A stretch of DNA of 64,000 bases, from contig OZ024871.1 of the NCBI GenBank assembly GCA_964017185.1, positions 3,673,472-3,737,471 of the forward strand, read 5' to 3'. The stretch comes from Rugalucina vietnamica. Lineage: Eukaryota > Mollusca > Bivalvia > Lucinida > Lucinidae. Of this stretch, positions 43,905 to 54,329 are shown piece by piece. The number at the start of each line of letters is the position of its first letter. Positions within the stretch are counted from its first letter, which is position 1. The notes under the pieces were generated by a model. The model was not told the DNA's origin and ran no database searches. It saw only the letters and a program-made list of their open reading frames with translations. Made by a program: the position numbers and the translations under genes.

Positions 43905-44765
43905 TATATATTGACATCACTGCAAACGCTTTTTCTTGGATAATATCAGTGGTTGAACAGATTGCCTTTTCTGTTTCTTTGCTGCATTGCTTTTAACCGA
44001 AACTGCTGTCTCTCGCAGTACTGTGGCATTAATGCCATATTTATACTGATGGGCAGATGGATTCGTTGTTGAGCCATGACATGTAGTTCTCTGTTGGCAG
44101 AAGAAACTTTCAACTATGTCAATATTTATTCTTGCTGGTACAATGCTTTTTTGTATATTGATTCTTTTTACACATAATTATAGCAAGAAATCTCTGTTAC
44201 ATACTTCTGCTATGTACAGTGTATGTATGTTTCTTTGCTTAAAAATGATTTTACTTTTTCAGGTTTAGATGTTCATTCCTCCCTCGAGCCATTTATCTAT
44301 GCATTCTCAAGCCTTTTAAGACGGGGGTCATTTATGTCTGCTACAGGTCTGGCATCACGAAAAATCTCAATCAATTCACCGGTGTTAGTAAGTACTTCTA
44401 TTGAACTGTCTAAATATTCCTCTTCTTTCTTGGATTCTTTGAAATGTTTCATCAAATTTGTTAAAGACGTCTTCTGCAAGATTATTTCGCATTTTAGCAG
44501 GCTTGTTGAGGAAAATGTGGTTGTCTGTCAGTTTTGGATGGACCCTCATAGAATTGTGGTATCTGTCCCAGAAATTGTTTCCAAGTGACATCTTTGTTGT
44601 GTAAATTCAGTTTCCTGGTGCTCAACTCATGGCATCCGCTGGACAGTCTGTAGTCCATTATAAAGGTAACTTATTTTGATGAGTTGTGTGGATTTGATAC
44701 AGTAAATGGTCTAGATATGGCATCTTCCATGTCTTTAAAAAGCTCCATTTGGAATCCCCTATTGC
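43905..44765 (-). pseudogene. P-element-type (THAP9-like) transposase, C-terminal half
   Basis: Minus-strand coding relic in shifting frames. In order: S-S-N-R-G-F-Q-M-E-L-F, T-R-K-L-N-L-H-N-K-D-V-T-W-K, M-R-V-H-P-K-L-T-D-N-H-I with K-M-R-N-N-L-A-E-D-V-F, then E-L-I-E-I-F-R-D-A-R-P, and near 44040 T-T-N-P-S-A-H-Q-Y-K-Y-G. The K-L-T-D-x-H-(I/L) ... K-M-R-x-x-L-A block and the T-T-N-P-(S/T) end are features I associate with the P-element transposase superfamily, which performs DNA cut-and-paste transposition in the nucleus. Its N-terminal half continues at 48131-48546 on the far side of two PLE insertions. At least one frameshift (near 44450) and stops are present. Confidence 0.65.
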
Positions 44766-45333
44766 TACTGGTCCAACAGGTGTTTTTCTTTTGCTCCGGA
44801 GTTAGTAAGTTATTCGGCGCACAGGGATCTCCATCGTCGGGCAGCTTACTCAATCTGTGAGTCCTCGTTTTTGATTCATCAGGATGTTCATCATGATTTA
44901 TTTTTTTGTTCTTGATGATTCAATGAATAGTTAGAGATTCACCACGATGACCGAAGAACTAACTAAATGTTATGAACCACTGCAGAAGTGAGGGTGAGGT
45001 TATGGCTATGTAAAACCGGTTTAAGCCCGCTAGTTATTTTGTGTTACTTATCGTTCCAAGGCGATACTTCTGAGGTGGTTCTTTTTGTTTCATGTCTTGG
45101 TGTTTAAAATTTCTTGTGTTGTTGGCGCCTTATGTATGTTTTCATATTTTTAGTTAAATTTAGGTAACTGAGTGGCCACCTATTTTGAAAATAGCTGCTC
45201 ATTCGGCTTACGATATGTTTTCATGGTATTAGTACCTGATTGTTAATTTAGTTTTTTCTCACCTCGGTATTTGGAGTGGGAATCTTTTTCTGATCGCACC
45301 TTTTCCTGATCTTTGCCTACTTGTACATTTTTC
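44766..45333 (+). mobile_element. PLE 3' UTR copy, tail-to-tail with the full-length RT copy
   Basis: Plus-sense copy truncated at 'ggtccaacaggtg' and ending 'gcctacttgtacattttt'. Only about 7 bp ('ccaccac') separate it from the antisense copy starting at 45341, so about 565 bp of each form a long inverted repeat. Confidence 0.92.
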
Positions 45334-45340
45334 CACCACT

Positions 45341-48130
45341 AAAAAGGTACAAGTAGGCAAAGATCAGGAAAAGGCGCAATCAGAAAAAGATTCCCACTCC
45401 AAAAACCGAGGTGGGAAAAAACCAAACTAACAATCAGGTACTTATACCATGAAACATATCGTAAGCCGAATGAGCAGCTATTTTCCCAATAGGTGGCCAC
45501 TCAGTTACCTTAACTTAACTAAAAATATGAAAACATACATAAGGCGCCAACAGCACAAAAAATTTTAAACACCAAGACATAAAACAAAAAGAACCACTAC
45601 AGAAGTATCGACTTGGAACGATCAGTAACACAAAGTTACTGGCGGGCTTAAACCGGTTTTACAGGTACCTAACCTCACCCTCAGCTTCTGCAGTGGTTCA
45701 CAACATTTAGTTAGTTCTTCGGTCCTCGTGGTGAATCTCTAGCTAGTCAATGAATCATCAAGAACAAACAAATAAATCATGATAAACTTCCTGATGAATC
45801 AAAAACCAGGACTCACAGATTGAGTAAGCTGCCCGACGATGGAGATCCCTGGGCGCCGAATAACCTACTAACTCCGGAGCAAAAGAAAAACACCAGTTGG
45901 ACCCCGGTGGGCCAAGCAACAGACAAGAAGCTCCGGCCCCAACCAACTAAAATGAATAGCTTTAAGTCGGGGCCATCATAGAGTCTGACGCCCGACCCAC
46001 CGGCGTGCAATTAAAGAAGGCAGCATAGTTATCAACCATGATTGGGTTAAAAACTAAGCATGCAGACTGTCGCATAACATTCAAGTTATAACCTATACGT
46101 CTGTAACGTGTTATGATTTTTCCGAACTGAAGAGAAAAATCATTTATTCCTTTAAGTTTCTTTAATTTGTAAACCAAGTCACCATAAAATTCAGGTTCCG
46201 AAAGGCCCTCACTTAAAAGTGTCTTTAACCCAACATTATATTTGGAAATCAATTCATAGTGTCTACGATAAAATTTAGAAAAGGTTTTTCGAAGTTTATG
46301 ATACCGATAGACCTGTTGGAGAAGTTTTGCCGTTAAACATTTATTTCGAGCGTTAAAGTCTGTGACATGATTGCAGACTCTAGCAAACCTAATAAGTTGC
46401 GAAATGTATACACCATAAGAAGCACGACGAGGAACGTCACCATCCAAAAAAGGAAAATTTACTATATCAAAATCAAAGTCATCGCGCTTATCATAAATGT
46501 TAGAAGAAACAAATCCATTTGCAACAGAAAGATGTAGATCTAAAAAGGGGGCTTCGGTATCTGAGATATTAGCTTTGTTCAACTGAAGTTCAGGTGGATA
46601 AATTTGATTGACCATACCTTCAAAATAAGGGTTGTCAATGTTCAAAAGGTCATCGAGGTACCTAGATGTGGAATTAAAAGCCTCGATAACATCAGCTTGA
46701 TTATCATGGTTAAGAGAATCCATGAAATCTCTTTCGTAGCAGTATAAAAATAAATCAGCTACGAGAGGTGCGCAATTTGTACCCATCGGAATTCCAACAA
46801 TTTGTCTGTATAACTTGGTCCCAAATCTAATATAAATATTATCAAGGAGATAGGATAAGGCGTCGCACACATTCTGACATGACCAAAGGGTATACCGACT
46901 TTGGTCAGAGGAAGTGAAAAAAGCCTTTCTGTCATTACATGCCAAATAAAGTGAACCATAGTTTTTTAATGCCCTTTTGAAGGTCCACTCTATCAAATCC
47001 AGAAGTTTTTCTTTAATTAGATTATGTGGTAATGTTGTATACAGAGTAGAAAAATCATATGTGGACAAGCTTGTCGCACGGAACCCTCTACACTTCAATT
47101 TACTGAGCACCTCACCAGAATTTTTTATTGGCCAAAACCAATTTTTATTTGAAGTTTCATACACTGTCTCACAGTATCTTATAACATGAGATTTGATAGC
47201 AGTAAGACAAGAAGTAAATAATTTAGAAAGTTCAGTGGTAGTACAAGAGCTAGAATTTGCAATAAATCTAGCTTTGTATGGTCTTTTGTGAAGCTTAGGT
47301 AACCAATACATCGTAGGAAGTTTGTCTTGGCCTTCATTGACACAAACAGAAAACTTAACAGGTAAATCGTTTAAGTGGGCATTTACTACAGACACCTCAT
47401 CAGTATCTGTCTCCAGATAAGCCCTGGTACCATCAAGCTCCTGTTTTAAGGTGTTAACGTAGTGAAGTCTACAAACGACAACAACATTGTTTGCGGCTTT
47501 ATCTGCCGGAACCAAGACATACTTTCTATGAAATTCTTGGATACCCTGCTTCAAATGCCTAAATGACGATTTGGGTTTAGGAGGTAAAAGATTAGTATTT
47601 TGTGAATAAAACTTAATACGTTTATCCACGATAGTGAAGATACTTCTTTTCCATTCTTTAAGAGCATTATCCTCAACACCCTCTCGTTTACACCATCGAT
47701 TACCGAAATCATTTAATGCAGATGCAATCTCCTCTCTACATTTGTCGAAATTAATGTAGGAAGGGAATCTATATTTCGGACCTTTAGAAACAATTTTGCG
47801 AATTCTAGAATCCGAAATTATTTTTAAATTTCCAGTAACTATATGTCCAGCTGGTTGATAAACATATTTTGAATCTTTACAATCTCAAGACTTAGGAGTA
47901 TTAGCATGGATATCAAGATCAGAAACAAGTTTATTGAAATTAAAAATAGTATTTCTGATTGGTCTGTTATATTTGTAACAAATAATAGGAGGTTCTGAAT
48001 TTTGGAAGTAGGTAGGTATAGACTGTATCACTGATTTATCCTGGAATATGCTTGGTAAATCAATAAAGTCAATTCCTTTATTGATGAAAGGAATTTTAAT
48101 AAAACTTCTAATGTGATTAGATAAAACATA
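45341..48130 (-). mobile_element. PLE copy 2 (Naiad-like), most complete copy
   Basis: Retroelement of about 2.79 kb: 3' UTR (45341-45961), an RT-bearing frame and a 5' truncation near 48126-48130, where the sequence passes into P-type transposase. The GIY-YIG endonuclease expected N-terminal to the CxC motif in Naiads is absent, lost with the 5' truncation. The 3' terminus carries a conserved TTCCCAC/GTGGGAA hairpin about 40-75 bp from the end, present in nearly all copies in this window. Confidence 0.9.
45913..45994 (-). promoter_or_regulatory. candidate SECIS element overlapping the stop codon
   Basis: Sense (minus) strand. Helix I CAGAC (45987-45983) pairs with GUCUG (45924-45920) and extends outward through CGGGCG with UGCUUG-type pairs. 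An internal loop follows, with AUGA (45979-45976) opposite GA (45933-45932). Helix II GGCCCCGACU (45974-45965) pairs with GGUUGGGGCC. The apical loop starts with unpaired AAA (45963-45961), 12 nt after AUGA. These are the defining parts of a eukaryotic SECIS. The AAA overlaps the TAA stop, so the element straddles the end of the frame. Copy 1 (19580-19680) keeps the same pairs; older fragments are degenerate. Confidence 0.65.
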
Positions 48131-48133
48131 CAT
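45962..48133 (-). CDS. Penelope-like reverse transcriptase with in-frame TGA (candidate selenocysteine)
   Basis: Reverse transcriptase that copies element RNA into DNA at the target. Reading from the ATG at 48133 gives 82 codons, one TGA (47885-47887), then 640 codons to TAA at 45962-45964. The TGA is followed by D-C, so the site reads U-D-C where Naiad PLEs have a CxC motif between the endonuclease and RT. After that: V-P-A-D-K-A (about residue 208), W-L-P-K-L-H-K (about 277), motif A Y-D-F-S-T-L-Y (catalytic Asp about 360), G-I-P-M-G-T-N-C-A-P (about 447) and R-Y-L-D-D-L-L (catalytic Asp pair about 494-495). There are no frameshifts. The first few residues before L-S-N-H-I-R probably come from flanking transposase DNA, so the ATG is fortuitous. 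No GIY-YIG domain. A single Cys-to-stop mutation is the alternative reading. Confidence 0.75.
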
Positions 48134-48546
48134 AATCAATAGTAATGTCAATTTCATGAAGCTTGCAAATGACGCCCAAACATTTATATGGTAGCACCAC
48201 ACGTTGGAAAATATGCGACCGGGAAAGGAATCCCTTGTAGCTAAGGCATATGAACTGTAGTATATTAGATGCTGTTTTAAACTGCCTCCTCCGAGAATGT
48301 GCCCAAGTACAGATATTTCCCCTCCACTAAAGGACATCTGTAAATCCTCTTGAATGGACATTTCGTCTATTAATAGACCACCACGACAGTCTGAACTAAT
48401 ACGGTTAGACTCCACATGTTGCCACTCCAGCATAAAATGCCGGGATTTTGTTTCACACAATTTTTATATTTACTTGATAAATTTTCTGAGGGCAGATGTA
48501 ATATTCCACTTTCTCTTGAAGTTGTGTAGCCTTGTGGACCCCTGTA
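48131..48546 (-). pseudogene. P-element-type transposase, N-terminal/catalytic fragment
   Basis: Minus-strand relic upstream (in sense) of the PLE insertion. An acceptor-like 'attattattacag' ends at about 48547. Then come T-T-S-R-E-S-G-I-L-H-L-P-S-E (48530-48490), after a frameshift L-L-I-D-E-M-S-I-Q-E-D-L-Q (48390-48340), after another F-P-V-A-Y-F-P-T-C-G-A-T (about 48220), and finally H-E-I-D-I-T-I-D-Y-V-C (about 48155-48135). The D-E-M start of a catalytic strand and the F-P-x-A-Y-F-P-T block are typical of P-type transposases. The protein continues as S-S-N-R-G at 44765, so the two PLE copies sit in its middle. Confidence 0.65.
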
Positions 48547-48582
48547 ATAATAATTAATATATTGATCGAGAACTCAATAGGA

Positions 48583-49101
48583 AGGTACAAGTAGGCAAAG
48601 ATCAGGAAATGGCGCAATCAGAAAAAGATTCCCACTCCAAAAACCGAGGTGGGAAAAAACCAAACCAACAATCAGGTACTTATACCATGAAACACATCGT
48701 AAGCCGAATGAGCAGCTATTTTCCCAATAGGTGGCCACTCAGTTACCTTAACTTAACTAAAAATATGAAAACATACATAAGGCGCCAACAGCACAAAAAA
48801 TTTTTCAAACACCAAGACATAAAACGAAAAGAACCACCACAAAAGTATCGACTTGGAACGATCAGTAACACAAAGTTACTGGCGGGCTTAAACCGGTTTT
48901 ACATGGCCATAACCTCACCCTCAGCTTCTGCAGTGGTTCATAACATTTAGTTAGTTATTCGGTCCTCGTGGTGAATCTCTAACTAGTCAATGAATCATCA
49001 AGAACAAACAAATAAATCATGATAAACATCCTGATGAATCAAAAACCAGGACTCACAGACTGAGTAAGCTGCCCGACGATGGAGATCCCTGGGCGCCGAA
49101 T
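48583..49101 (-). mobile_element. PLE 3' UTR copy upstream of copy 2
   Basis: Same orientation as copy 2, from 'ggtacaagtaggcaaagatc' to 'gagatccctgggcgccgaat'. It resembles an upstream pseudo-LTR, but 450 bp of transposase sequence lies between it and copy 2, so it is a separate insertion. Confidence 0.88.
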
Positions 49102-50344
49102 TTACGCTATATTCATTATATGATAAACGTATAAGCAATAAGATCCCAGATAAACAATGGGCATAAGAACCTTAGACTTTGCCATTGAAAATTGGCCTTG
49201 ACATCTAATGCGCATATTACTTCATTAACTCATTTAAATGCGTGTATCTACCAATGTTGGGAGGGGGACGGAGCAGGATTAACTATAAGCTAAAAATTTG
49301 ATAATGTCGCCTCCGGTAATCAAATAAAGGTGAGACCTGTTAGCAGCATTACAAAGATTCGAAGGGATAATGTCAATATTTTCAAACTTAAAAAATTACA
49401 ACTTACAGAATTTAAATTGGGATAGAACGATATATACAAGATACATACAATTTAAATTAAAAATACAAATAAGACACCAGGCACCAAAGACATAAAGCAT
49501 GAAACGTGAAACTATGATACAATATGCATAAGGAGCCAACTTGTTAACTCTTTCCTAAAAAAGATAGCACTCCGGCTAGCATTTACCAAATACAAATGTT
49601 ACTTGTACAACAGAATTACAAAAACATGATAAGAAAATATAAAAAATAATCACGGCAGAACGGTCTTAGAATGGCTATTAAAGATCAAATTAAGAGCGTA
49701 TGGCTTATACCAAGAGCTCATGACAAAGCTACTTGCTTATACCTATTTTACGGTGCAAATTCTCTACTCTTCGTTTGTTGTGATCAAAAATAACCACGTA
49801 AAAGAAACTTAGTTTAAAGTTAATGCAAATTGTATTATGTCCTTGTGCCAACGTTTTGCTCTGGGGTCTTTGCCAAGTTTGCAAACCTCACTCTGCTGTC
49901 TTAGCATGGTAAGCATGAGATCAGATGATCCAGGAAAATATTCTTTCAGAAAGGCGTTATCATCATGCACATCCGACGCTGATCTAATTGTAAATGTAAA
50001 TTAAAATTACTTTACAATTAGATTCCACGTATAATATTTCTATAAATTTATGGTATGTAAAAAGTCTAATGACTACATGTTTCTTTTGATGATTATATTT
50101 ATCATATGCCTTTATTACAAACTGAATTAGTGACAGTCATAAACTGAGTGAGCAATTTATAATTGTTAATACGTTATTTTAATGAGCTAGTGAATAAAAG
50201 TATTAATAATTATAACGTTTAATGTGTTTTTTTTTCTTTATTACAGATATCAAAATACTTTTACCATTTGGTAACATGTTCGTTGCATACATGGCAAATA
50301 CCTGAAAGTGCTGTGAAAGATAAAACTACTTTGCATTTTATAGA
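49102..50344. other. unassigned AT-rich sequence
   Basis: No gene, long frame or repeat partner recognised. A T-run lies near 50228. Confidence 0.4.
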
Positions 50345-50381
50345 GAGGTACAAGTAGGCAACGATCAGGAAAAGGCGCAAT
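50345..50381 (-). mobile_element. PLE 3' end stub, 37 bp
   Basis: Only 'gaggtacaagtaggcaacga' plus 'tcaggaaaaggcgcaat', an extreme 5' truncation. Confidence 0.8.
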
Positions 50382-50640
50382 ACAAACTGATTGCAAGCAA
50401 TTATAGAGGTATCCTTAAATCCTTGCTTTCTTCACCAGAAGTACTCCACTCTTAGACATAGCTGCAGAATATAAATTTAGATGTTAATGATATGGTTGGC
50501 TGCACCTTAATTCTGTGTTAAATGTGCATGCAATACGAATTTACAAAAATACAATATGTCTACATCACTATTAGCAAGAAGAATATGTGATGGGGTAACA
50601 AGCTTCACTTACCCAAATATTGAATGTGATTATACCAGTC

Positions 50641-51023
50641 TTTTATTTTTATTTGCTGTTACTACAGCTGGTGTTGTGCCGTGTGGCAGCCCTAAAAATT
50701 CTCCCCGTACACCATCCACAGTGCAGATTATATTTTCTTTTGGGTCATGGAGGGTATATTGAGAAATCAGAACATTATTACCGGTTTAGATTCACTTTCT
50801 AACCAACGTTTAATATATTTGGCCCCATTTTGATAATACTAGTCTTTGTATCTACTACCCTGTTAAAAGTTGCAAAATTACAGTAATTCTCTTTGGCTCC
50901 ATGTTGCAAAATCTAAAAGGTCACTGATGAGGTTTGAATAGCCGAAACCGCGGTATGTCCCATCACCTTTTTCATAAATATGCTCACTGCTTTAAAAGGA
51001 TCTCAACTTTATTTTTATTTCCT
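50641..51023 (+). repeat. single hammerhead-bearing repeat unit
   Basis: One nearly exact unit that starts and ends at the 'ttttatttttattt' word, giving the element's natural limits (about 380 bp). It contains 'ctgttactacagctggtg', 'ttctctttggctccatgttg' and a hammerhead core. Confidence 0.8.
50918..50960 (+). ncRNA. type I hammerhead ribozyme
   Basis: CUGAUGA (50924-50930), stem II GGUU/AGCC (50931-50934 with 50940-50943), GAAA (50944-50947), palindromic stem III CCGCGG (50948-50953), and the GUA cleavage site ending at 50955. Stem I is GGUCA with UGUCC. All catalytic core residues are present. Confidence 0.8.
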
Positions 51024-51109
51024 TGTATCTTGTCTCATTACAGGTTTTCCGCTTCATAGTCTTATGAGTGTAACTGTGCAGAATATAATCGAAATGTTGT
51101 CGTAGCATC

Positions 51110-51390
51110 AGGAAAACATGTCCGTGAAATGTATACCCCCTTAAACCCCACTTTAATGTAGAAAAATTGGGGTATGCAGGGGTATACCTATTATTCTTAT
51201 TTTTGCTCCAAAACATAGAATGTCGGTACTCGTTAGAACCGCCTCGCCGAGGTGGTTCTAAAATGTACTTACTCACAATCTATGTTTTGAGCAAAAAAAA
51301 GGAAAATATCAAATTTTTTCAGCTGAAATCTTCAATTTTTAAAGCTCAAAAAAATCTCTGTATAATGAATGGGCAAGTTTTCGTAATGGA
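51110..51390 (+). mobile_element. MITE family B, full-length
   Basis: Ends 'ggaaaacatgtccgtg' and 'gggcaagttttcgtaatgg' form short inverted termini. Both internal palindromes are present: the TATACCCC module near 51133-51187 and GAACCGCCTCGCCGAGGTGGTTC near 51237-51259. No coding capacity. Confidence 0.8.
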
Positions 51391-51920
51391 ATCGCGCAGA
51401 ATGTTAGACAGACCAATAATGTTGCAGTCCACCATCTTCCCTCCTTCCTGTAAGTTCCACGTTTTGTCTCCATTAATTTCAATTGACTCCTCCGCCAGCA
51501 AGGTATAGCCACGCCCACCCCTATTTCCTTAGACAAACATTGTGTTTTTGCACCTGTACTTACCTGTAAAAAGTTTGTCTAACCCACGTGTTGTCTAACC
51601 GTCATTGACCGTTAGCTAATGTGCAGATTTGAATGGTCAATATAAAAATGAATATTAATGATGGGAGGTTTTACGGAGGACTCAATTACTTTCATTATAT
51701 GCATTTTATTAACTCAATAGTTTGTCAAAAATCTATACTTTGACTTGCCCGCTCCATTCATATTGAAAAACCCGTACTTTGAGGCTATTGCACTCAGGTC
51801 TATTTCAGTATCTTTGTTGTCAATGAAATAAGTTCTATGGCCTTCATTAACATCCTTTCTTACACCCGATTTTGATTTACATAAATTGTGAAAAACGGAT
51901 CCCACTGTCAGATACACACA
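51391..51920. other. unassigned sequence
   Basis: No recognised gene or repeat. The 113-codon plus frame at 51167-51508 begins inside the MITE and has no motif. Confidence 0.4.
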
Positions 51921-52145
51921 AATGACAACAAAACATTTTCCGACAACACACTCGAAGAGCAGAATGACTAGCTCTTTCCCAACAAGGCAGCCATCCGGCT
52001 AAGATTCAACAGGAACGAAAGGGAACGAGCACGACAGAGAAGTAGGTACAATAAACAGTAGTATAATGAAGATAAACCACTTTTCCTGTGACACCGATTA
52101 TCGTTTTAACTGGAGGCAAGCATGATGAAGACAAATCACACTATA
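51921..52145 (+). repeat. duplicated segment S2, left part of the interrupted copy
   Basis: Matches 57849-58050 ('gaagagcagaatgactagct', 'ccatccggctaa', 'caacaggaacgaaag', 'gataaaccacttttc'). It continues at 56447 after the 4.3 kb insertion. Confidence 0.85.
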
Positions 52146-53348
52146 GCAGGGCGGATATGTAACAATTTTTTGGTGGATTGTGCACTTTTTGATAAAAGCA
52201 TGAAACTTGGCACAGGTGTAGACTTATAATTATAAGAATTTTTGAGGGTCAGTGCCACGTGAAATTTGGCCTGTGACGGCCGCCATTTTGAAATTCAAGA
52301 TGGCGGCATTTTCATTAAAAGCATTATACAGATTGATATCAGTTTCCACTGCTGCTTTCGTCAAAAGTATCAAAAACCAAAGTTCTAATGCTTATCCATT
52401 TCAAGATATATTTTAATGAATTTTAACCTTAAAAGTTTTGAAGATGGCGACTATTTTCAAAGATGGCCGCCATTAATTTACTAAAAATCAAGTTAGCGAG
52501 ACGAAAATATGACGCAGTTAATAAAAAGAAGAATTATTTATTATAAAATGTTTCAAGCACATTACATGCCACAAATGCAAGTTACAAGTACATAATATCA
52601 AAACAAAAATAGATTTAGTGCCACAAATGTCCTGTAATGGCCGCAATTTATGATTTTTTGCAAAGTGGCCACCTATTTGCAGCTTCTTTATCAATATGCC
52701 ATTTAATATATAATTGCCGAAATCATACTTTCTTCGTTTAATGTTACATAAATTGCAGTCATAAACTTTCTCATACACCTTAAACTCAAACTGCTGATTA
52801 GAAATATCAAGAATGATGCTAATTCTCAAGATGGTCGCCATATTTAGCTTCTTAAAGAGTGTATATTGGTATGTTACATATGGATACTATAAATTATGAT
52901 TTTGGATGGAAATCTCTTAATCTGTTCTAATGAATAGAAACATTCTACTTTCACCAAAATCTTACCAATCTGTATTGTTTCAGTTGCATATTAAAATCAG
53001 TATGGTATTCAAGATGGCTGCCAAAAGACAAAAAGAAAAAAAAATCATATTTTAGGAAAATGATGATTGAACAGTTTGAACTGCTGAAGATCTTATTAAT
53101 TTTCATGTATCATTGCTGTTAACTATCCTTGAATGAAAGCAATGGCATTATATTTGACATTCAAAATGGCTGTAAAATCATAATATGGTCATCAGTTGTG
53201 ATTTTTGTAATATACAATACTGCCAGTCTTGCAGCACATTCAAATCCTTGATGCAAACTAGACTAAATCTTGTAAAGACATGTGCATACATCCAGCAAAC
53301 AAGTTATCATTGAAACAAATTTAGCAAAAATATATATATTCCTCTATT

Positions 53349-53653
53349 GCCCGCCAGTAACTTTGTGTTACTGATCGTTCCAAGTCGATACTTCTGCGGT
53401 GGTTCTTTTTGTTTTGTGTCTTGGTGTTTAATTTTTTTTTGTGCTGTTGGCGCCTTATGTGTGTTGTCGTATTTTTGGTTCAGTTAGGGTAACTGAGTGG
53501 CCACCTATTGTGAAAATAGCTGCTCATTCGGCTTACGATATGTTTCATGGTATGAGTACCTGATTGTTAGTTTGGTTTTTTCCCACCTCGGTTTTTGGAG
53601 TGGGAATCTTTTTCTGATTGCACCTTTTCCTGATCTTTGCCTACTTGTACCTC
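53349..53653 (+). mobile_element. PLE 3' UTR copy inside element C
   Basis: From 'cccgccagtaactttgtg' to 'gcctacttgtacctct', well preserved. Confidence 0.88.
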
Positions 53654-54329
53654 TAAAGGTCAGTGATTCTACATATCCGAATCAATATCTGAATCCGCCT
53701 ACATTTATTACTAGAGTAACAGGTCTTCTCATGCCTGCTTTCTGGCAAGTGTCATACTAATTGCAACCTTTCAATGAGTTTTTGGCATCAATGACATCTA
53801 CGTTAGGACTTCCCATTGCATAGGGTGATGGTTGGAGACTTCAAAGTTTCTATCCTACTAGCTCAAGTGCGAGTTTGTGCCACACATCAAACTGCAGGAG
53901 CTGAAGGGTCAAGAGAAACAAGCAGAGTTCCATTTCCTGAAGTATTTTACTTCCTGAGATATAAGACATTGAGCTGCAACAGAAAAGCACAAATGAGCAT
54001 TTGTCTTCTCTAAGTACAACCTTCCGCGTGCTACAAAAGAAGTATGCAAAGTAACCATGGAGAAAGCAGAGGTGGTAGTTGAACACGCTGGTAGAGGAAG
54101 CAGTAAGGGAGGAGGTTAGGTCCTTCAAACTGTGAAAGGCAGGTGTCAGGCAGACTGCATACAACTGGTAAGAGTTCATCCAGTAGAATAGAATGGGGGG
54201 GGGGGGAGGGGACATTATATCCTAAATCAGTAAATGTATTTTGTATTACCAAGTAAATATGATGTGGCAATCAGGATATCTTGGTAGATAAAGAGGTAGG
54301 CAAAGATCAGGAAAACCTGTCAGGAATAA
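53654..54329. other. unassigned interior of element C, with a PLE stub
   Basis: A short 'aggtaggcaaagatcaggaa' stub at 54292-54315 is the PLE 3' end in antisense with a small deletion. A G-run lies at 54197-54206. Overlapping frames on both strands show no motif. Confidence 0.45.

Noticed and set aside
45341..45961. Hammerhead ribozyme in the PLE 3' UTR
   Set aside because: The CTGATGA word there is not followed by a stem II and GAAA; absence agrees with what is reported for Naiad PLEs.
48583..49101. Pseudo-LTR belonging to PLE copy 2
   Set aside because: About 450 bp of P-type transposase lies between it and the 5' end of copy 2, so they are independent insertions.
54031..54270. Minus-strand frames near 54.0-54.3 kb as a gene
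   Set aside because: Several overlapping frames in low-complexity sequence beside a G-run, none with a recognisable domain.
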